DNA from: Dokdonella_A sp964582225
GTDB lineage: Bacteria > Pseudomonadota > Gammaproteobacteria > Xanthomonadales > Rhodanobacteraceae
Direction: 5' to 3'
DNA length: 64,000 nucleotides
Assembly: GCA_964582225.1 (NCBI GenBank)
Contig: CAZORA010000009.1
Location: 1-64,000 of the forward strand
Part shown: piece after piece, positions 24,561-33,402 of the stretch
How positions within the stretch are numbered: the first letter of the stretch is position 1
How the letters are laid out: every line of letters starts with the position of its first letter
Made by a program: the position numbers and the translations under genes
The notes under the pieces: generated by a model
What the model was told of the DNA's origin: nothing
Databases searched by the model: none
What the model saw: only the letters and a program-made list of their open reading frames with translations

Positions 24561-26387
24561 ATGGCCGGCCTGAGCAAGGCCCAAGCGAGCCGCGACGCGG
24601 CCGCCGACGATGTCACCTTCGGACAGCGCCCGCGTCTGGAGCTCGACGAGACGTTGGTGGCGCTGGTCGCCGACGGCCTGATCGACGAAGCCGACGCACG
24701 CCGCGTGCGTGGTGACGTGCGCACCGTGCGCGGCCGCGCCGAGTTGCATCCGCTGGTGCTGGTGGCAAACCTCAAGCTGCCCGATCGGCGCGCGCCGGAC
24801 AAGCCGCTCAGCCTCGAGGTGCTGACCCAGTGGCTGGCGCAGCGCGCCGAGCTGCCTTACCTGAAGATCGATCCGATGAAGATCGACGTGGCGGCCGCGA
24901 CGCGCGTCATCAGCCACGCCTATGCCCGGCGCTACCGCATCCTGCCGATCGCGGTCGACGAGGCCCAGGTGGTGTTCGCCACGCCCGAGCCCTTCGACAC
25001 CCGCTGGCCCGGCGATCTGGCCCACATCCTGCGCCGCGAGGTACAGCGGGTGGTCGCCAGCCCGCTCGACGTCAACCGCTATCTGGCGGAATGGTGGACC
25101 GTGCAGCGCTCGATCGAGCGCGCACGCGACGCCAAGAGCGATGTAAACGACGGTCGCGCCATCCTCAATTTCGAGCAGCTGGTCGAGCTCGGCAAGACCG
25201 GCGACGTCGGCGTCGACGATCGCCACGTGGTGCACATCGTCGACTGGCTGCTGCAGTACGCCTTCGAGCAACGCGCCTCCGACATCCATCTGGAGCCGCG
25301 CCGCGACACCAGTCCGATCCGCTTCCGCATCGACGGCGTGATGCACCGGGTGTTCGAGCTGCCGACGCCGGTGATGACCGCGGTCACCTCGCGCATCAAG
25401 ATCCTCGGCCGCATGGACGTCGCCGAGAAGCGCCGCCCGCAGGACGGGCGCATCAAGACCCGCTCGGCCGAGGGCCGCGAAGTCGAGCTGCGCCTGTCGT
25501 CGATGCCCACCGCCTTCGGCGAGAAGATGGTGATGCGCATCTTCGACCCGGACATCGTGGTCAAGGAGTTTCGCCAGCTCGGTTTCTCCGAGAGCGAGGA
25601 GAAGGTCTGGCGCAGCTTCGTCGAGCGCCCGCACGGCATCGTGTTGGTGACCGGCCCGACCGGCTCCGGCAAGACCACCACGCTCTACTCCACCCTGAAG
25701 GTGCTGGCGACGCCCGAGCTGAACGTCTGCACGGTCGAAGACCCGATCGAAATGGTCTCGCCCGAGTTCAACCAGATGCAGGTGCAGCCGGCGATCGACC
25801 TCGATTTCGCCACCGGCGTGCGCACCCTGCTGCGCCAGGATCCGGACATCATCATGGTCGGCGAGATCCGCGACCTGGAAACCGCCGAGATGGCAGTGCA
25901 GGCCTCGCTGACCGGTCACCTGGTGCTCTCGACCCTGCACACCAACGATGCGCCGAGCGCGCTCACCCGCCTGCTCGACCTCGGCGTGCCCCACTACCTG
26001 ATTCAGTCGACCCTGGCCGGCGTGGTCGCCCAGCGCCTGGTGCGCACGCTCTGTCCGCACTGCAAGGTCGAAGCGGATTTCGACATCGCCGCCTGGACCG
26101 GTCTCACCCATCGCTGGGCGACCCAGCCGCCCAGACACGTGTATGCACCCTCGGGCTGCCTCGAGTGCCGCAAGACCGGCTTCCTTGGCCGCACCGGCAT
26201 TTACGAGATGCTGCGCATCACCCCCGCCGTACGCGCGCTGATCCAGTCCGACATGGATCTCGTGAAGCTCACCGAAACTGCCTACCGCGAGGGCATGCGC
26301 CCGTTGCGCATTTCGGCGGCAGCGCAGATTTCGCGCGGCGTCACCACCATGGAGGAAGTACTGCATGTCCTGCCGCCGGTCGACTGA
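24561..26387 (+). CDS. GspE/PilB-family secretion ATPase (orphan)
   Basis: The 608-residue ATPase resembles the type II secretion/type IV pilus motor family. An N-terminal MshEN-like region (VLTQWLAQRAELPYLKIDP) precedes ASDIHLEP, Walker A GPTGSGKTTT at 365, the Asp box VCTVEDPIEM, Walker B IIMVGEIRD and the His box GHLVLSTLHTND. A zinc tetracysteine CPHC/CLEC completes it. No pilin, secretin or GspF gene is in the window, so it is an orphan that must serve machinery encoded elsewhere. A TATAGC -10 sits at 24529-24534. It overlaps the next gene by 23 bases. Confidence 0.92.
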   Translation: MAGLSKAQASRDAAADDVTFGQRPRLELDETLVALVADGLIDEADARRVRGDVRTVRGRAELHPLVLVANLKLPDRRAPDKPLSLEVLTQWLAQRAELPYLKIDPMKIDVAAATRVISHAYARRYRILPIAVDEAQVVFATPEPFDTRWPGDLAHILRREVQRVVASPLDVNRYLAEWWTVQRSIERARDAKSDVNDGRAILNFEQLVELGKTGDVGVDDRHVVHIVDWLLQYAFEQRASDIHLEPRRDTSPIRFRIDGVMHRVFELPTPVMTAVTSRIKILGRMDVAEKRRPQDGRIKTRSAEGREVELRLSSMPTAFGEKMVMRIFDPDIVVKEFRQLGFSESEEKVWRSFVERPHGIVLVTGPTGSGKTTTLYSTLKVLATPELNVCTVEDPIEMVSPEFNQMQVQPAIDLDFATGVRTLLRQDPDIIMVGEIRDLETAEMAVQASLTGHLVLSTLHTNDAPSALTRLLDLGVPHYLIQSTLAGVVAQRLVRTLCPHCKVEADFDIAAWTGLTHRWATQPPRHVYAPSGCLECRKTGFLGRTGIYEMLRITPAVRALIQSDMDLVKLTETAYREGMRPLRISAAAQISRGVTTMEEVLHVLPPVD

Positions 26388-27105
26388 GATCGCGGCCCCG
26401 ATCCTCGTCGTCCAGACCGGCCACGCGCTCGCCACGCTGCGGCCGCGTCACGGAGATTTTCCCGACTGGTTCCGCCACGGATTGCGCCTCGCGCCAGAGC
26501 AAATCGCAAGCGTGTGCGTTGCAGACGGCGCGCCGCTCCCGACGGCCGCGAACTACGCTGGAATCATCGTCACCGGCTCCGGCGCGATGGTGACCGATCA
26601 CCTCGCCTGGAGCGAAGACACCGCCGCCTGGCTGCGCGATGCGGTCGCCGCGCAGGTGCCCGTGCTCGGCGTCTGCTACGGCCACCAACTCCTCGCCTAC
26701 GCGCTCGGCGGGCAGGTCGGCGACCACCCTCGCGGCCGTGAAGTCGGCACGATCGAGCTCGAGCGCCTGCCCGCGGCCGACGGCGACCCGCTGTTCGACG
26801 CTGCGCCGGCGCGATTTCGCGCCCACGCCACCCACCAGCAAGCGGTGCTCGAACTCCCGGACGGCGCGCTGCGGCTGGCGGCCTCGGCGCACGACCCCAA
26901 TCAGGCGCTGCGCTTCGGGGCCTGCGCGTGGGGCCTGCAGTTCCATCCCGAGTTCAGCGTCGAGATCATGCGCGCCTATCTGCGCCGCCCGGATCCGCAT
27001 AACTGCGGCGAAGCCTGCTGCCGCGACCGCCGCGCCGCGCCCGCGCCCTTCGCTCGCGACCTCTTGCACCGCTTCCGCGCCGTCTGTCTCGCGCGGACCG
27101 CGTAG
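26365..27105 (+). CDS. Class I glutamine amidotransferase
   Basis: The 246-residue stand-alone GATase domain has a nucleophile elbow VLGVCYGHQLLAYALGG (Cys about 110) and the His-x-Glu of FHPEFSVEIM, with THQQAV between. It is like the YfeJ/GuaA-N type used by several proteins of unknown substrate, including gamma-glutamyl hydrolases of polyamines. The start ATG lies 23 bases inside the GspE-like gene, in another frame, so they are coupled. A cysteine-rich tail (NCGEACCRDRR) is unusual for the family. Confidence 0.86.
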   Translation: MSCRRSTEIAAPILVVQTGHALATLRPRHGDFPDWFRHGLRLAPEQIASVCVADGAPLPTAANYAGIIVTGSGAMVTDHLAWSEDTAAWLRDAVAAQVPVLGVCYGHQLLAYALGGQVGDHPRGREVGTIELERLPAADGDPLFDAAPARFRAHATHQQAVLELPDGALRLAASAHDPNQALRFGACAWGLQFHPEFSVEIMRAYLRRPDPHNCGEACCRDRRAAPAPFARDLLHRFRAVCLARTA

Positions 27106-27190
27106 AAGGGCGCGAAGGCCCGATCGGCCTATCACGCCCCCGACGGAGCGGCGAACCCCCTCGCGCCTTCCGGCGCTCCAGCGGTTGGTC

Positions 27191-27943
27191 TCATGACCGT
27201 TCCGGCGGCGGGCGATGCGATACCAGGCGAGCACCGATGATGCCGAGCTCGTAGAGCAGGATCATCGGAATCGCCAGCAGCAGCTGGGACAGCACGTCGG
27301 GCGGGGTGAGCACCGCGGCAATCACGAACGCGCCGACGATCGCATAGCGGCGGCTGTCGGCGAGCTGGGTTGGGGTCAGGACGCCGAGCGCCACCAGAAT
27401 CAGCAGCACCACCGGCACCTCGAAGCACAGGCCGAAGGCGAAGAACAGGCTCAGCGCAAAGCTCAGGTACTGGTTGATATCCGGCATCAGCGCGACGCCC
27501 GCCGGCGCCACATGGGTCATGAAGGCGAACACTGCGGGCAGGACGAGAAAGTAGGCGAAGCTGCAGCCGATATAGAAGAGCAGCACCGAAGACACCAGGA
27601 TCGGCATCGCCAGGCGCCGTTCGCTGCGATACAGGCCCGGCGCGACGAAGGCCCAGAGCTGATACAACACCACTGGCGCCGCGAGGAACAGGGCGACGAA
27701 AAAGGCCAGCTTGAGCGGGGTCAGGAACGGCGAAGCGATCTCGGTCGCAATCATGCTGCCGCCGACCGGCATGCGCTCGACGATCGGCTGCGCGAGCCAG
27801 GCGTAGAGACGGTTGGCGACCGGCAGCAGCGCCGCCAGCACCAGCAGCACCGCGGCGATCGCTTTCAGCATCCGCGAGCGCAGCTCGACCAAGTGCGCGA
27901 CGAACGACTGCTCGTCGCCGCTTTCGGTTTCAGTTCCGCTCAT
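27191..27943 (-). CDS. tatC: Twin-arginine translocase subunit TatC
   Basis: TatC is the receptor that binds twin-arginine signal peptides in the inner membrane. The 250-residue protein has six spans. It shows the family-specific SFVAHLVELRSRMLKAI near the N-terminus, LWAFVAPGLYRSERR, FGLCFEVPVVLL and the C-terminal LTPPDVLSQLLLAIPMILLYELGI. It overlaps tatB by 14 bases. This is the last gene of a tatABC operon on the minus strand. Confidence 0.97.
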   Translation of the reverse strand: MSGTETESGDEQSFVAHLVELRSRMLKAIAAVLLVLAALLPVANRLYAWLAQPIVERMPVGGSMIATEIASPFLTPLKLAFFVALFLAAPVVLYQLWAFVAPGLYRSERRLAMPILVSSVLLFYIGCSFAYFLVLPAVFAFMTHVAPAGVALMPDINQYLSFALSLFFAFGLCFEVPVVLLILVALGVLTPTQLADSRRYAIVGAFVIAAVLTPPDVLSQLLLAIPMILLYELGIIGARLVSHRPPPERS

Positions 27944-28238
27944 GATCCGACGACTTGACCTCGGACGCGGCTTGCGCCGCTGCGGAATGCAACTCGGAGG
28001 CAGCCTGGTCGACCTCGGCGCGCACGTCGGCAGCGCGACGCAGCTCGTCCATCGACTTGCGCAGATCTTCGGCCGCGAGCTCGCGTTCGATTTCGCCGCG
28101 CACCGTCTGCCAGCTGGTGCGTGCGCGCCGCAGCAGAGCGCCGATGGTGCGCGCCGCCTTCGGCAAGCGCTCGGGGCCGAGCACGAGCAGAGCGACGAGC
28201 GCGATCAGCGCAAGCTCGCCAAAGCCGACGTCGAACAT
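27930..28238 (-). CDS. tatB: Sec-independent translocase protein TatB
   Basis: The 102-residue protein has the hallmark MFDVGFGELALIALVALLVLGPERLPKAARTIG. One membrane span with the conserved Glu is followed by an amphipathic helix, then a charged tail. It partners with TatC to bind signal peptides. It lies between tatA and tatC, overlapping tatC by 14 bases. Confidence 0.96.
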   Translation of the reverse strand: MFDVGFGELALIALVALLVLGPERLPKAARTIGALLRRARTSWQTVRGEIERELAAEDLRKSMDELRRAADVRAEVDQAASELHSAAAQAASEVKSSDHERN

Positions 28239-28270
28239 GCGCGTGCGCCGCCGCCGCGATCAGTCGACGC

Positions 28271-28516
28271 TCAGTGCGAATGCTTGGACGGCGCCGGAGT
28301 TTCGCTCTTGCGCGCGCCCTCGGCGCTCGGCGGTGCCGACTGATCGGCCTCGAGCCGAGCCTGCTCGTCGGCGTCGCCCTCGCGCATGCCCTTGCGGAAA
28401 CTCTTGATCGCGGCGCCCAGATCTTCGCCGATGTTGCGCACGCGCTTGGTGCCGAACACCAGCACCACGACCAGCAGCACGATCAGCCAGTGCCAGCCAC
28501 TCAGAAAACCACCCAT
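28271..28516 (-). CDS. tatA: Sec-independent translocase protein TatA
   Basis: The 81-residue pore-forming subunit has an N-terminal span (WHWLIVLLVVVLVFGTKRVRNIG) followed by the amphipathic helix DLGAAIKSFRKGM. The acidic and proline-rich tail is variable as usual. It is the first gene of tatABC, 32 bases before tatB. Confidence 0.96.
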   Translation of the reverse strand: MGGFLSGWHWLIVLLVVVLVFGTKRVRNIGEDLGAAIKSFRKGMREGDADEQARLEADQSAPPSAEGARKSETPAPSKHSH

Positions 28517-28617
28517 CGTTGCCTACCTCTTCGCATCGCGTGGATGCAGTATGCCGCGCCGCGCTGCCGCGAGCGGCCGGTCAGCATAGCAAGATCGTGA
28601 ACCCCGCGCGCAGCGCC

Positions 28618-29334
28618 TCAGCGGGCGCCATACTCCTCGAGCTGATCGCGGAAGTCGACCGCAGCCGCCGGCACGCGGACGACGTCGCCCTCGAAGATCC
28701 GCTGTGGAGTGGCGTCTTCGCCGTAAGCCTCGCGATCGGCCCGGTGGTCGATGCGCAGGGACGTGCCGTCCAGCGCGACGCCGGCGAACAGGCCCCGCGA
28801 GCGCGACCACGAAAACACTTCGGCCTGCAGCTGAATGTCGGTTGCTGCCTGGGTCGCACGACCGACCGGTCCAGCAGCGACCGCGGCGTCCGCACCCAGG
28901 GTGAACTTGCCGTGGACGATCGAATCGACGCTACGCCCACTGCGGAACACCAGCACCACGTCGGTCGCGGAAACGCCCGCCTGAAAGCCGACGCTGCCGC
29001 CCCGCAGGCGAATGAATACGGGATTGGACCAGGTACCCGCGGCCGTGCGCACCGCGATCAGGCCTTCTCCGCCGCGCCCGCCGAAGAAGAGTCCGGCCTT
29101 GATGACTTCGGGAATCACCGCGATCGCCTCGGCGCCGGACAGCAGCTCGCGCGGGATCGCTCGGTCGGGGGCCTGCATCACCTCGCGAAGGACGCGCACC
29201 GCATTGCCGGCGAGCGCATCCTCCGCATCCCCCGCGCGCGCGCCGAGCGGCAACGACAGGGACAGGATGCAGAGCCAGAGCGCGCACCAGCGCGCGGGCA
29301 AGGGTCGCCGGATTTGCTTCGCAGGCGCCACCAT
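28618..29334 (-). CDS. SYLF (Ysc84-like) domain protein, exported
   Basis: The 238-residue product starts with a signal peptide (CALWLCILSLSLPLGARAG) and a SYLF/Ysc84 actin-binding-type domain. Its core is AEAIAVIPEVIKAGLFFGGRGGEGL, WSNPVFIRLRGGSVGFQAGVSATDVVLVF, then AAGPVGRATQAATDIQLQAEVFSWSRSRGLFAGVALDGTSL in a normal order. Bacterial SYLF proteins bind phospholipid and are often exported. ATG 29334 is used; GTG codons further upstream could lengthen it. It is 23 bases downstream of the propeller-like gene, so probably co-transcribed. Confidence 0.85.
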   Translation of the reverse strand: MVAPAKQIRRPLPARWCALWLCILSLSLPLGARAGDAEDALAGNAVRVLREVMQAPDRAIPRELLSGAEAIAVIPEVIKAGLFFGGRGGEGLIAVRTAAGTWSNPVFIRLRGGSVGFQAGVSATDVVLVFRSGRSVDSIVHGKFTLGADAAVAAGPVGRATQAATDIQLQAEVFSWSRSRGLFAGVALDGTSLRIDHRADREAYGEDATPQRIFEGDVVRVPAAAVDFRDQLEEYGAR

Positions 29335-29357
29335 CGCAGACACAGCGAACGCCAGGA

Positions 29358-30293
29358 TCAGACGCCGCGCAAACGCTGATACCGGCTGCCCAGCGCGGCC
29401 AGCAGCAGCGCCAGCAGCGCCAACGCGGGGACTCCGTCCGCCGGCACCGGCACGGCACCCGCCGTCGGCCGCGCACTGCACTCGGGCGGACCGAGCGTGA
29501 AGCCGCGCATGCCGATCTCGCGCAACGAGGACGGCCCGATCAGCGGACCGACGATGCTCAGGCTGCCGCTCGTCGGGTCGATCACGGCGAGATCGTTCCA
29601 TTCCTCCGGAATATCGCCGTCATCGCGCGGCGGCACATAGCTGATGACCGCCCACAGCATCCCGTTCTCGTCGAAGGCCGGCGAAATCGCATTGACCCAG
29701 GGCGCCAGTTCGCTGCCGAGCGAACCGATGACGCTGGCGGCGCCGGTTTCCTGGTCGATCTCGTAAAACAGGTTATCACCCTTGCCGCCAACCCCGTAGA
29801 GCACCCCGTCGCGCTCGACCAGACCGGTGATCACATAGCCGGTATCGCCGACCAGGTGCACCTCGGCGCTTGCCGGATCGAGCCGCCACAGCTTGCCGGC
29901 CGAGGCGGAAGCGAGCCACAGATCTCCGTCGCAGCTGGCGGTCATGCCGAGATCGAGCGCGTCGTAAGGCCCGCTGCCGGTGTCGTCGAGCTCGAGGTTG
30001 CCGACGCCGGTGGCCGCGCCGGTGGCCGGGTCGATGCGCACCAGCTGCTTGACGCCCGCGCCGGAGGTCACCGCGTAGAGCGTGCCGTCGGCGGTCATGC
30101 TGAGGCCGCTCAGATTGCCGAGCAGCCGTCCCGCCACGTAGCCGGCCTCGCCGATGCGCACCGCGCTCTGGCGGTCCAGGTCGACCTCGTAGAGCGTATC
30201 GAACGCGAGCCCGAAGCCGCCCGTCGTCGCCTCCGCGAATCCTGCGGCGACGAGCAATGCACCTGCGGCAATCAGGCTGGGCGATGAGCGCAT
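29358..30293 (-). CDS. Secreted propeller-like protein with CTERM-type anchor
   Basis: The 311-residue product has a signal peptide (SLIAAGALLVAAGFAEA). Repeats of about 40-45 residues follow, each with TLYAV / DLWLAS / VLYGVGG and ID-P-T-G turns (IDPATGAATG, LDPASAEVH, IDPTSGSLS), the pattern of a beta-propeller. It ends PVPADGVPALALLALLLAALGSRYQRLRG: proline segment, hydrophobic span, basic end, like exosortase-type (PEP-CTERM/IPTL) sorting tails. No exosortase is in the window. The SYLF gene follows it. Confidence 0.7.
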   Translation of the reverse strand: MRSSPSLIAAGALLVAAGFAEATTGGFGLAFDTLYEVDLDRQSAVRIGEAGYVAGRLLGNLSGLSMTADGTLYAVTSGAGVKQLVRIDPATGAATGVGNLELDDTGSGPYDALDLGMTASCDGDLWLASASAGKLWRLDPASAEVHLVGDTGYVITGLVERDGVLYGVGGKGDNLFYEIDQETGAASVIGSLGSELAPWVNAISPAFDENGMLWAVISYVPPRDDGDIPEEWNDLAVIDPTSGSLSIVGPLIGPSSLREIGMRGFTLGPPECSARPTAGAVPVPADGVPALALLALLLAALGSRYQRLRGV

Positions 30294-30489
30294 GGCGTCG
30301 TGTTATCGTTGCTGCAATCGTCAGTGTCGCGGTGTACCCCACGATCACCGCTCGAGTCTAACAGATTGGCGGGCGTCCGTCTGTCACTGTGATTTGCACC
30401 CTGACGAACCGACGTTTCGACGTGCAAGTAATTGATAGTCGATGCGTATCGTCGATCCGCGCGCCAGCTCGAGGTTCTTCAGCAAATCC

Positions 30490-31602
30490 ATGTCGCGCTT
30501 TTTCTCACCCCCGGACAACGCTTGCGACCAGCTTCCGGCAGCGGGGGTACTGCTGCTGAACCTGGGAACTCCGGCGGCGCCGACACCGGGGGCGCTGCGG
30601 CGCTTCCTCGGGCAGTTTCTCGGCGACCCGCGGGTAATCGAAATGCCGCGCTGGCTCTGGCGGACGATCCTGCACGGTTACATCCTGCGCACTCGTCCAC
30701 GGTACTCGGCGGCGCTTTACGCGCGCATCTGGACGGAGCGGGGCTCGCCACTCGCGCTCGGCACGGAAGCCCTGTCCACTCGGCTCGGGGAGGCCCTGCG
30801 CGAACGCCGCCCCGGCCCGATTCTGGTCCGCCATGCGATGCGCTACGGCGAACCCGAGATCGGCAAGGTGATGCGTGAACTGGCCGCAGCGGGTGCCAGG
30901 CGCCTGCTCGTACTGCCGCTTTTCCCGCAGTATTCGGCGACCACTACGGCTTCCGCCTTCGACGCGGTGGCGCGCGAGCTGGCCCGCTGGCGCCGCCTGC
31001 CGGAACTGCGTCTGGTGACCGACTACCACGCCGCGCCGCGCTACATCGAAGCGCTGGCGCGCAGCATCGAGGCGCACTGGCAGCGTCACGGACGCGCCGA
31101 GCGCCTGCTGCTCGCTTTTCACGGCATCCCGCAACGCTACGCTCGGGCGGGCGATCCGTATTTCGAGCAGTGCCTGGAAACCGGGCGCTGCCTGCGCGAG
31201 CGCCTCGGCCTGCCCGAGGCCGAGCTGACGGTCTGCTTCCAGTCCCGCTTCGGCCGCGGCGCGTGGCTCAAACCCTACGCCGACGCGATTCTCGAGTCCC
31301 TGCCCGGCGAAGGTGTGCGTCGCGTACAGGTGCTGTGCCCAGGCTTCGCCGTCGACTGTCTGGAAACCCTGGAGGAAATCGCGCTGCGCAACCACGCGCG
31401 CTTCCTCCACGCCGGCGGTGAGTGGCTGCAGTACATCCCGGCGCTGAACGCGGGTGACGACCAGGTCGCGGCGCTTGCCGAACTGATTTTGCGCCACGGC
31501 CAGGGCTGGCCGGAGTTCGATCCCGGCTGGAATCGCGCTCGTGCCGAGGCCCAGCTCCAGGCGGCTCGCACCCGCCGCCAGCGACTTCACGATGCAGGCT
31601 GA
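30490..31602 (+). CDS. hemH: Ferrochelatase
   Basis: It inserts Fe2+ into protoporphyrin IX in the last step of heme synthesis. The 370-residue protein has GVLLLNLGTPAAP, FPQYSATTTAS, the metal-binding His211 in AFHGIPQRYA, FQSRFGRGAWLKP and CPGFAVDCLETLEEI with the catalytic Glu. AFHG replaces the more common SFHG, which should be tolerated. ATG 30490 is chosen; an ATG at 30442 would add 16 residues and neither has a strong ribosome binding site. It overlaps the downstream hydrolase by 11 bases. Confidence 0.95.
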   Translation: MSRFFSPPDNACDQLPAAGVLLLNLGTPAAPTPGALRRFLGQFLGDPRVIEMPRWLWRTILHGYILRTRPRYSAALYARIWTERGSPLALGTEALSTRLGEALRERRPGPILVRHAMRYGEPEIGKVMRELAAAGARRLLVLPLFPQYSATTTASAFDAVARELARWRRLPELRLVTDYHAAPRYIEALARSIEAHWQRHGRAERLLLAFHGIPQRYARAGDPYFEQCLETGRCLRERLGLPEAELTVCFQSRFGRGAWLKPYADAILESLPGEGVRRVQVLCPGFAVDCLETLEEIALRNHARFLHAGGEWLQYIPALNAGDDQVAALAELILRHGQGWPEFDPGWNRARAEAQLQAARTRRQRLHDAG

Positions 31603-32449
31603 AGAGCTCGAGCTCTCGCTGCCGCAGGCAAGGCTCCGCGCCAAGCGCTGGGGATCGCCGAGCCAGCCACCGCTGCTTGCGCTCCACGGCTGGCTCGACA
31701 ACGCAGCGAGTTTCGACCGCCTGGCGCCACTGCTCGCGGAGCGCTGGCAGGTCGTGGCGCTCGATCTTCGCGGCCATGGCCGCTCGGCGCACCTGCCCCC
31801 CGGAGTCTGGTATCACTATGTCGACGCGTTCGACGACATTGGGGCCACGTTCGAATATTTCGGCTGGCAACGCGCGAGCCTGCTAGGGCATTCGCTCGGC
31901 GCCACCTTGGTCAGTCTGTACGCCGCCCTCGAGCCCGCGCGGATCGACCAGCTGCTGCTCGTCGAAGGCCTTGGGCCGCTGAGCACGCGCCCGGAGGATG
32001 CGCTCGCGCGCCTGCGCGATGCGCTCGCAGAACGCCTGCGTTTTCGCGCGCGGCGTCCGCTGCGGGTCTTTCCGACTCTGGATGATGCGGTCGCGGCGCG
32101 CGCGCGCGCCGGTGGACTCTCCGCCGCAGCTGCCCGGCCGATCGTTGCGCGCGGCCTCGAGCAGGTCGTCGGCGGCTGGGTTTGGTCGAGCGATCCGCGC
32201 CTCACGCTGGCGAGCGCCGTGCGCTTCACCGAAGCCGAGATCCTCGTCATGCTCGGCGCGATCCGCGCGCCTACCACCCTGGTGCTGGCCGATCCGCCAA
32301 CGCCCTATCTGCAGCCGCCGCTGATGACCCCGCGGATCGCCAGCGTCAGCGGTATCCGCGTGGAACGGCTCGCCGGCCACCACCACCTGCACCTCGAGCA
32401 GCCGGCGCAGGTCGCGCAGCTCTTGCTGGCGCCTCCGCCGCGCGCCTGA
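31592..32449 (+). CDS. Alpha/beta-hydrolase
   Basis: The 285-residue enzyme has the HGWLDNAASF oxyanion loop, nucleophile elbow GHSLGATL and the C-terminal GHHHLHLEQP carrying the catalytic His. A cap helix region (LRDALAERLRFRARRPLRVF) lies between. It resembles esterase or lipase-type hydrolases such as serine hydrolase-like proteins next to hemH in other gammaproteobacteria. The substrate is unknown. Overlap with hemH implies shared translation. Confidence 0.88.
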   Translation: MQAEELELSLPQARLRAKRWGSPSQPPLLALHGWLDNAASFDRLAPLLAERWQVVALDLRGHGRSAHLPPGVWYHYVDAFDDIGATFEYFGWQRASLLGHSLGATLVSLYAALEPARIDQLLLVEGLGPLSTRPEDALARLRDALAERLRFRARRPLRVFPTLDDAVAARARAGGLSAAAARPIVARGLEQVVGGWVWSSDPRLTLASAVRFTEAEILVMLGAIRAPTTLVLADPPTPYLQPPLMTPRIASVSGIRVERLAGHHHLHLEQPAQVAQLLLAPPPRA

Positions 32450-32483
32450 GCGCAGTCCCAGCCGCAGCCAGGAGCGTGGACCT

Positions 32484-33251
32484 TCAGTCTGACGCGGAGG
32501 GCCCGATCAGACGCTGCAGCTCGGCCTTGAGGGCCTGGCCGTTGAGGCGCAGCCAGTCCCGCTGCTGCCGCCAGTCAGGGCAAAGCTGCTCGACCAGCGC
32601 CCAGAAGCGCGGCGCGTGGCTGCGCACGCGCAGATGGCAGAGCTCGTGGATCAGCACGTAGCGCAGGACCGCCGGCGGTGCCAGCACCAGGGCGAGATCG
32701 AGCGACACGCCGCCGCGCACGTCGAGACTGCCCCAGAGGCTCTTCAGCGGCCGCAGCCGCAGGCCGCTCGGCGCGGCGCCGAGCTGGGCGCAGTGGCGCC
32801 CCAGCTGGCGACCGAGATCGCGACGCATGCGCGCCTCCAGAAAGCTGCGCAACAGCCCGTAGGCGAGCGGCAGTGAGGAGCGCGCGTAAGGTTGCGGCAG
32901 GGTCAGCGTCAGACCCTGTTGGTCGATCTCGATCGACGGTCGCAAGCCACGCCGCCACACCAGGCGCAGCGGCTCCCCGCGCAACCGCAAACGCAGTGGC
33001 GCGCCGGGCCGCAGCGGCGCGAGCGGGGCGTCGAGGCGCAGTTCTTCCAGCTTGCGCTCCAGCCACTCGCCATGCTTGCGCAGGAAGGCGAATATCTGCG
33101 CGGCGTGGGTGCCCTGCGGATAGCTGACCCGAGCACCGCCTGAACTCACGGTCAGGCGCAGGCGTCGAGCGCGCGGATGCACCGTGCGCAACACCCGAAT
33201 CGTCGCCCCGTCCGGCGTCGCCAGCTCGAGATAATCGCCGCTCGTATTCAT
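32484..33251 (-). CDS. YgjP-like zinc metallopeptidase
   Basis: The 255-residue protein has an N-terminal beta-strand region (RRLRLTVSSGGARVSYPQG) with a C-terminal catalytic zinc motif VLIHELCHLRVRSHAPRFWALVEQLCPDW. That is the HExxH plus downstream His/W pattern of the YgjP/DUF45 (M48-like) family. The preceding SLWGSLDVRGGVSLDLALVLAPP is also typical. No membrane span is seen, so it is probably cytoplasmic. ATG 33251 has an AAGG site nearby. It is convergent with the hydrolase. Confidence 0.88.
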   Translation of the reverse strand: MNTSGDYLELATPDGATIRVLRTVHPRARRLRLTVSSGGARVSYPQGTHAAQIFAFLRKHGEWLERKLEELRLDAPLAPLRPGAPLRLRLRGEPLRLVWRRGLRPSIEIDQQGLTLTLPQPYARSSLPLAYGLLRSFLEARMRRDLGRQLGRHCAQLGAAPSGLRLRPLKSLWGSLDVRGGVSLDLALVLAPPAVLRYVLIHELCHLRVRSHAPRFWALVEQLCPDWRQQRDWLRLNGQALKAELQRLIGPSASD

Positions 33252-33402
33252 GCCTTCAGCCGACTTGCCAAACCCGTTCGACCGGCGCCGCAACCTCGTC
33301 CGGCACCGTCGCTGCCCTGACGCCGATTCTGCACGATCCGCGCGCCGATGGAAGCCATTGCGGCCGCGGTTCGGGTCGACCCGGCGCGAACGTGCTGGTC
33401 GG

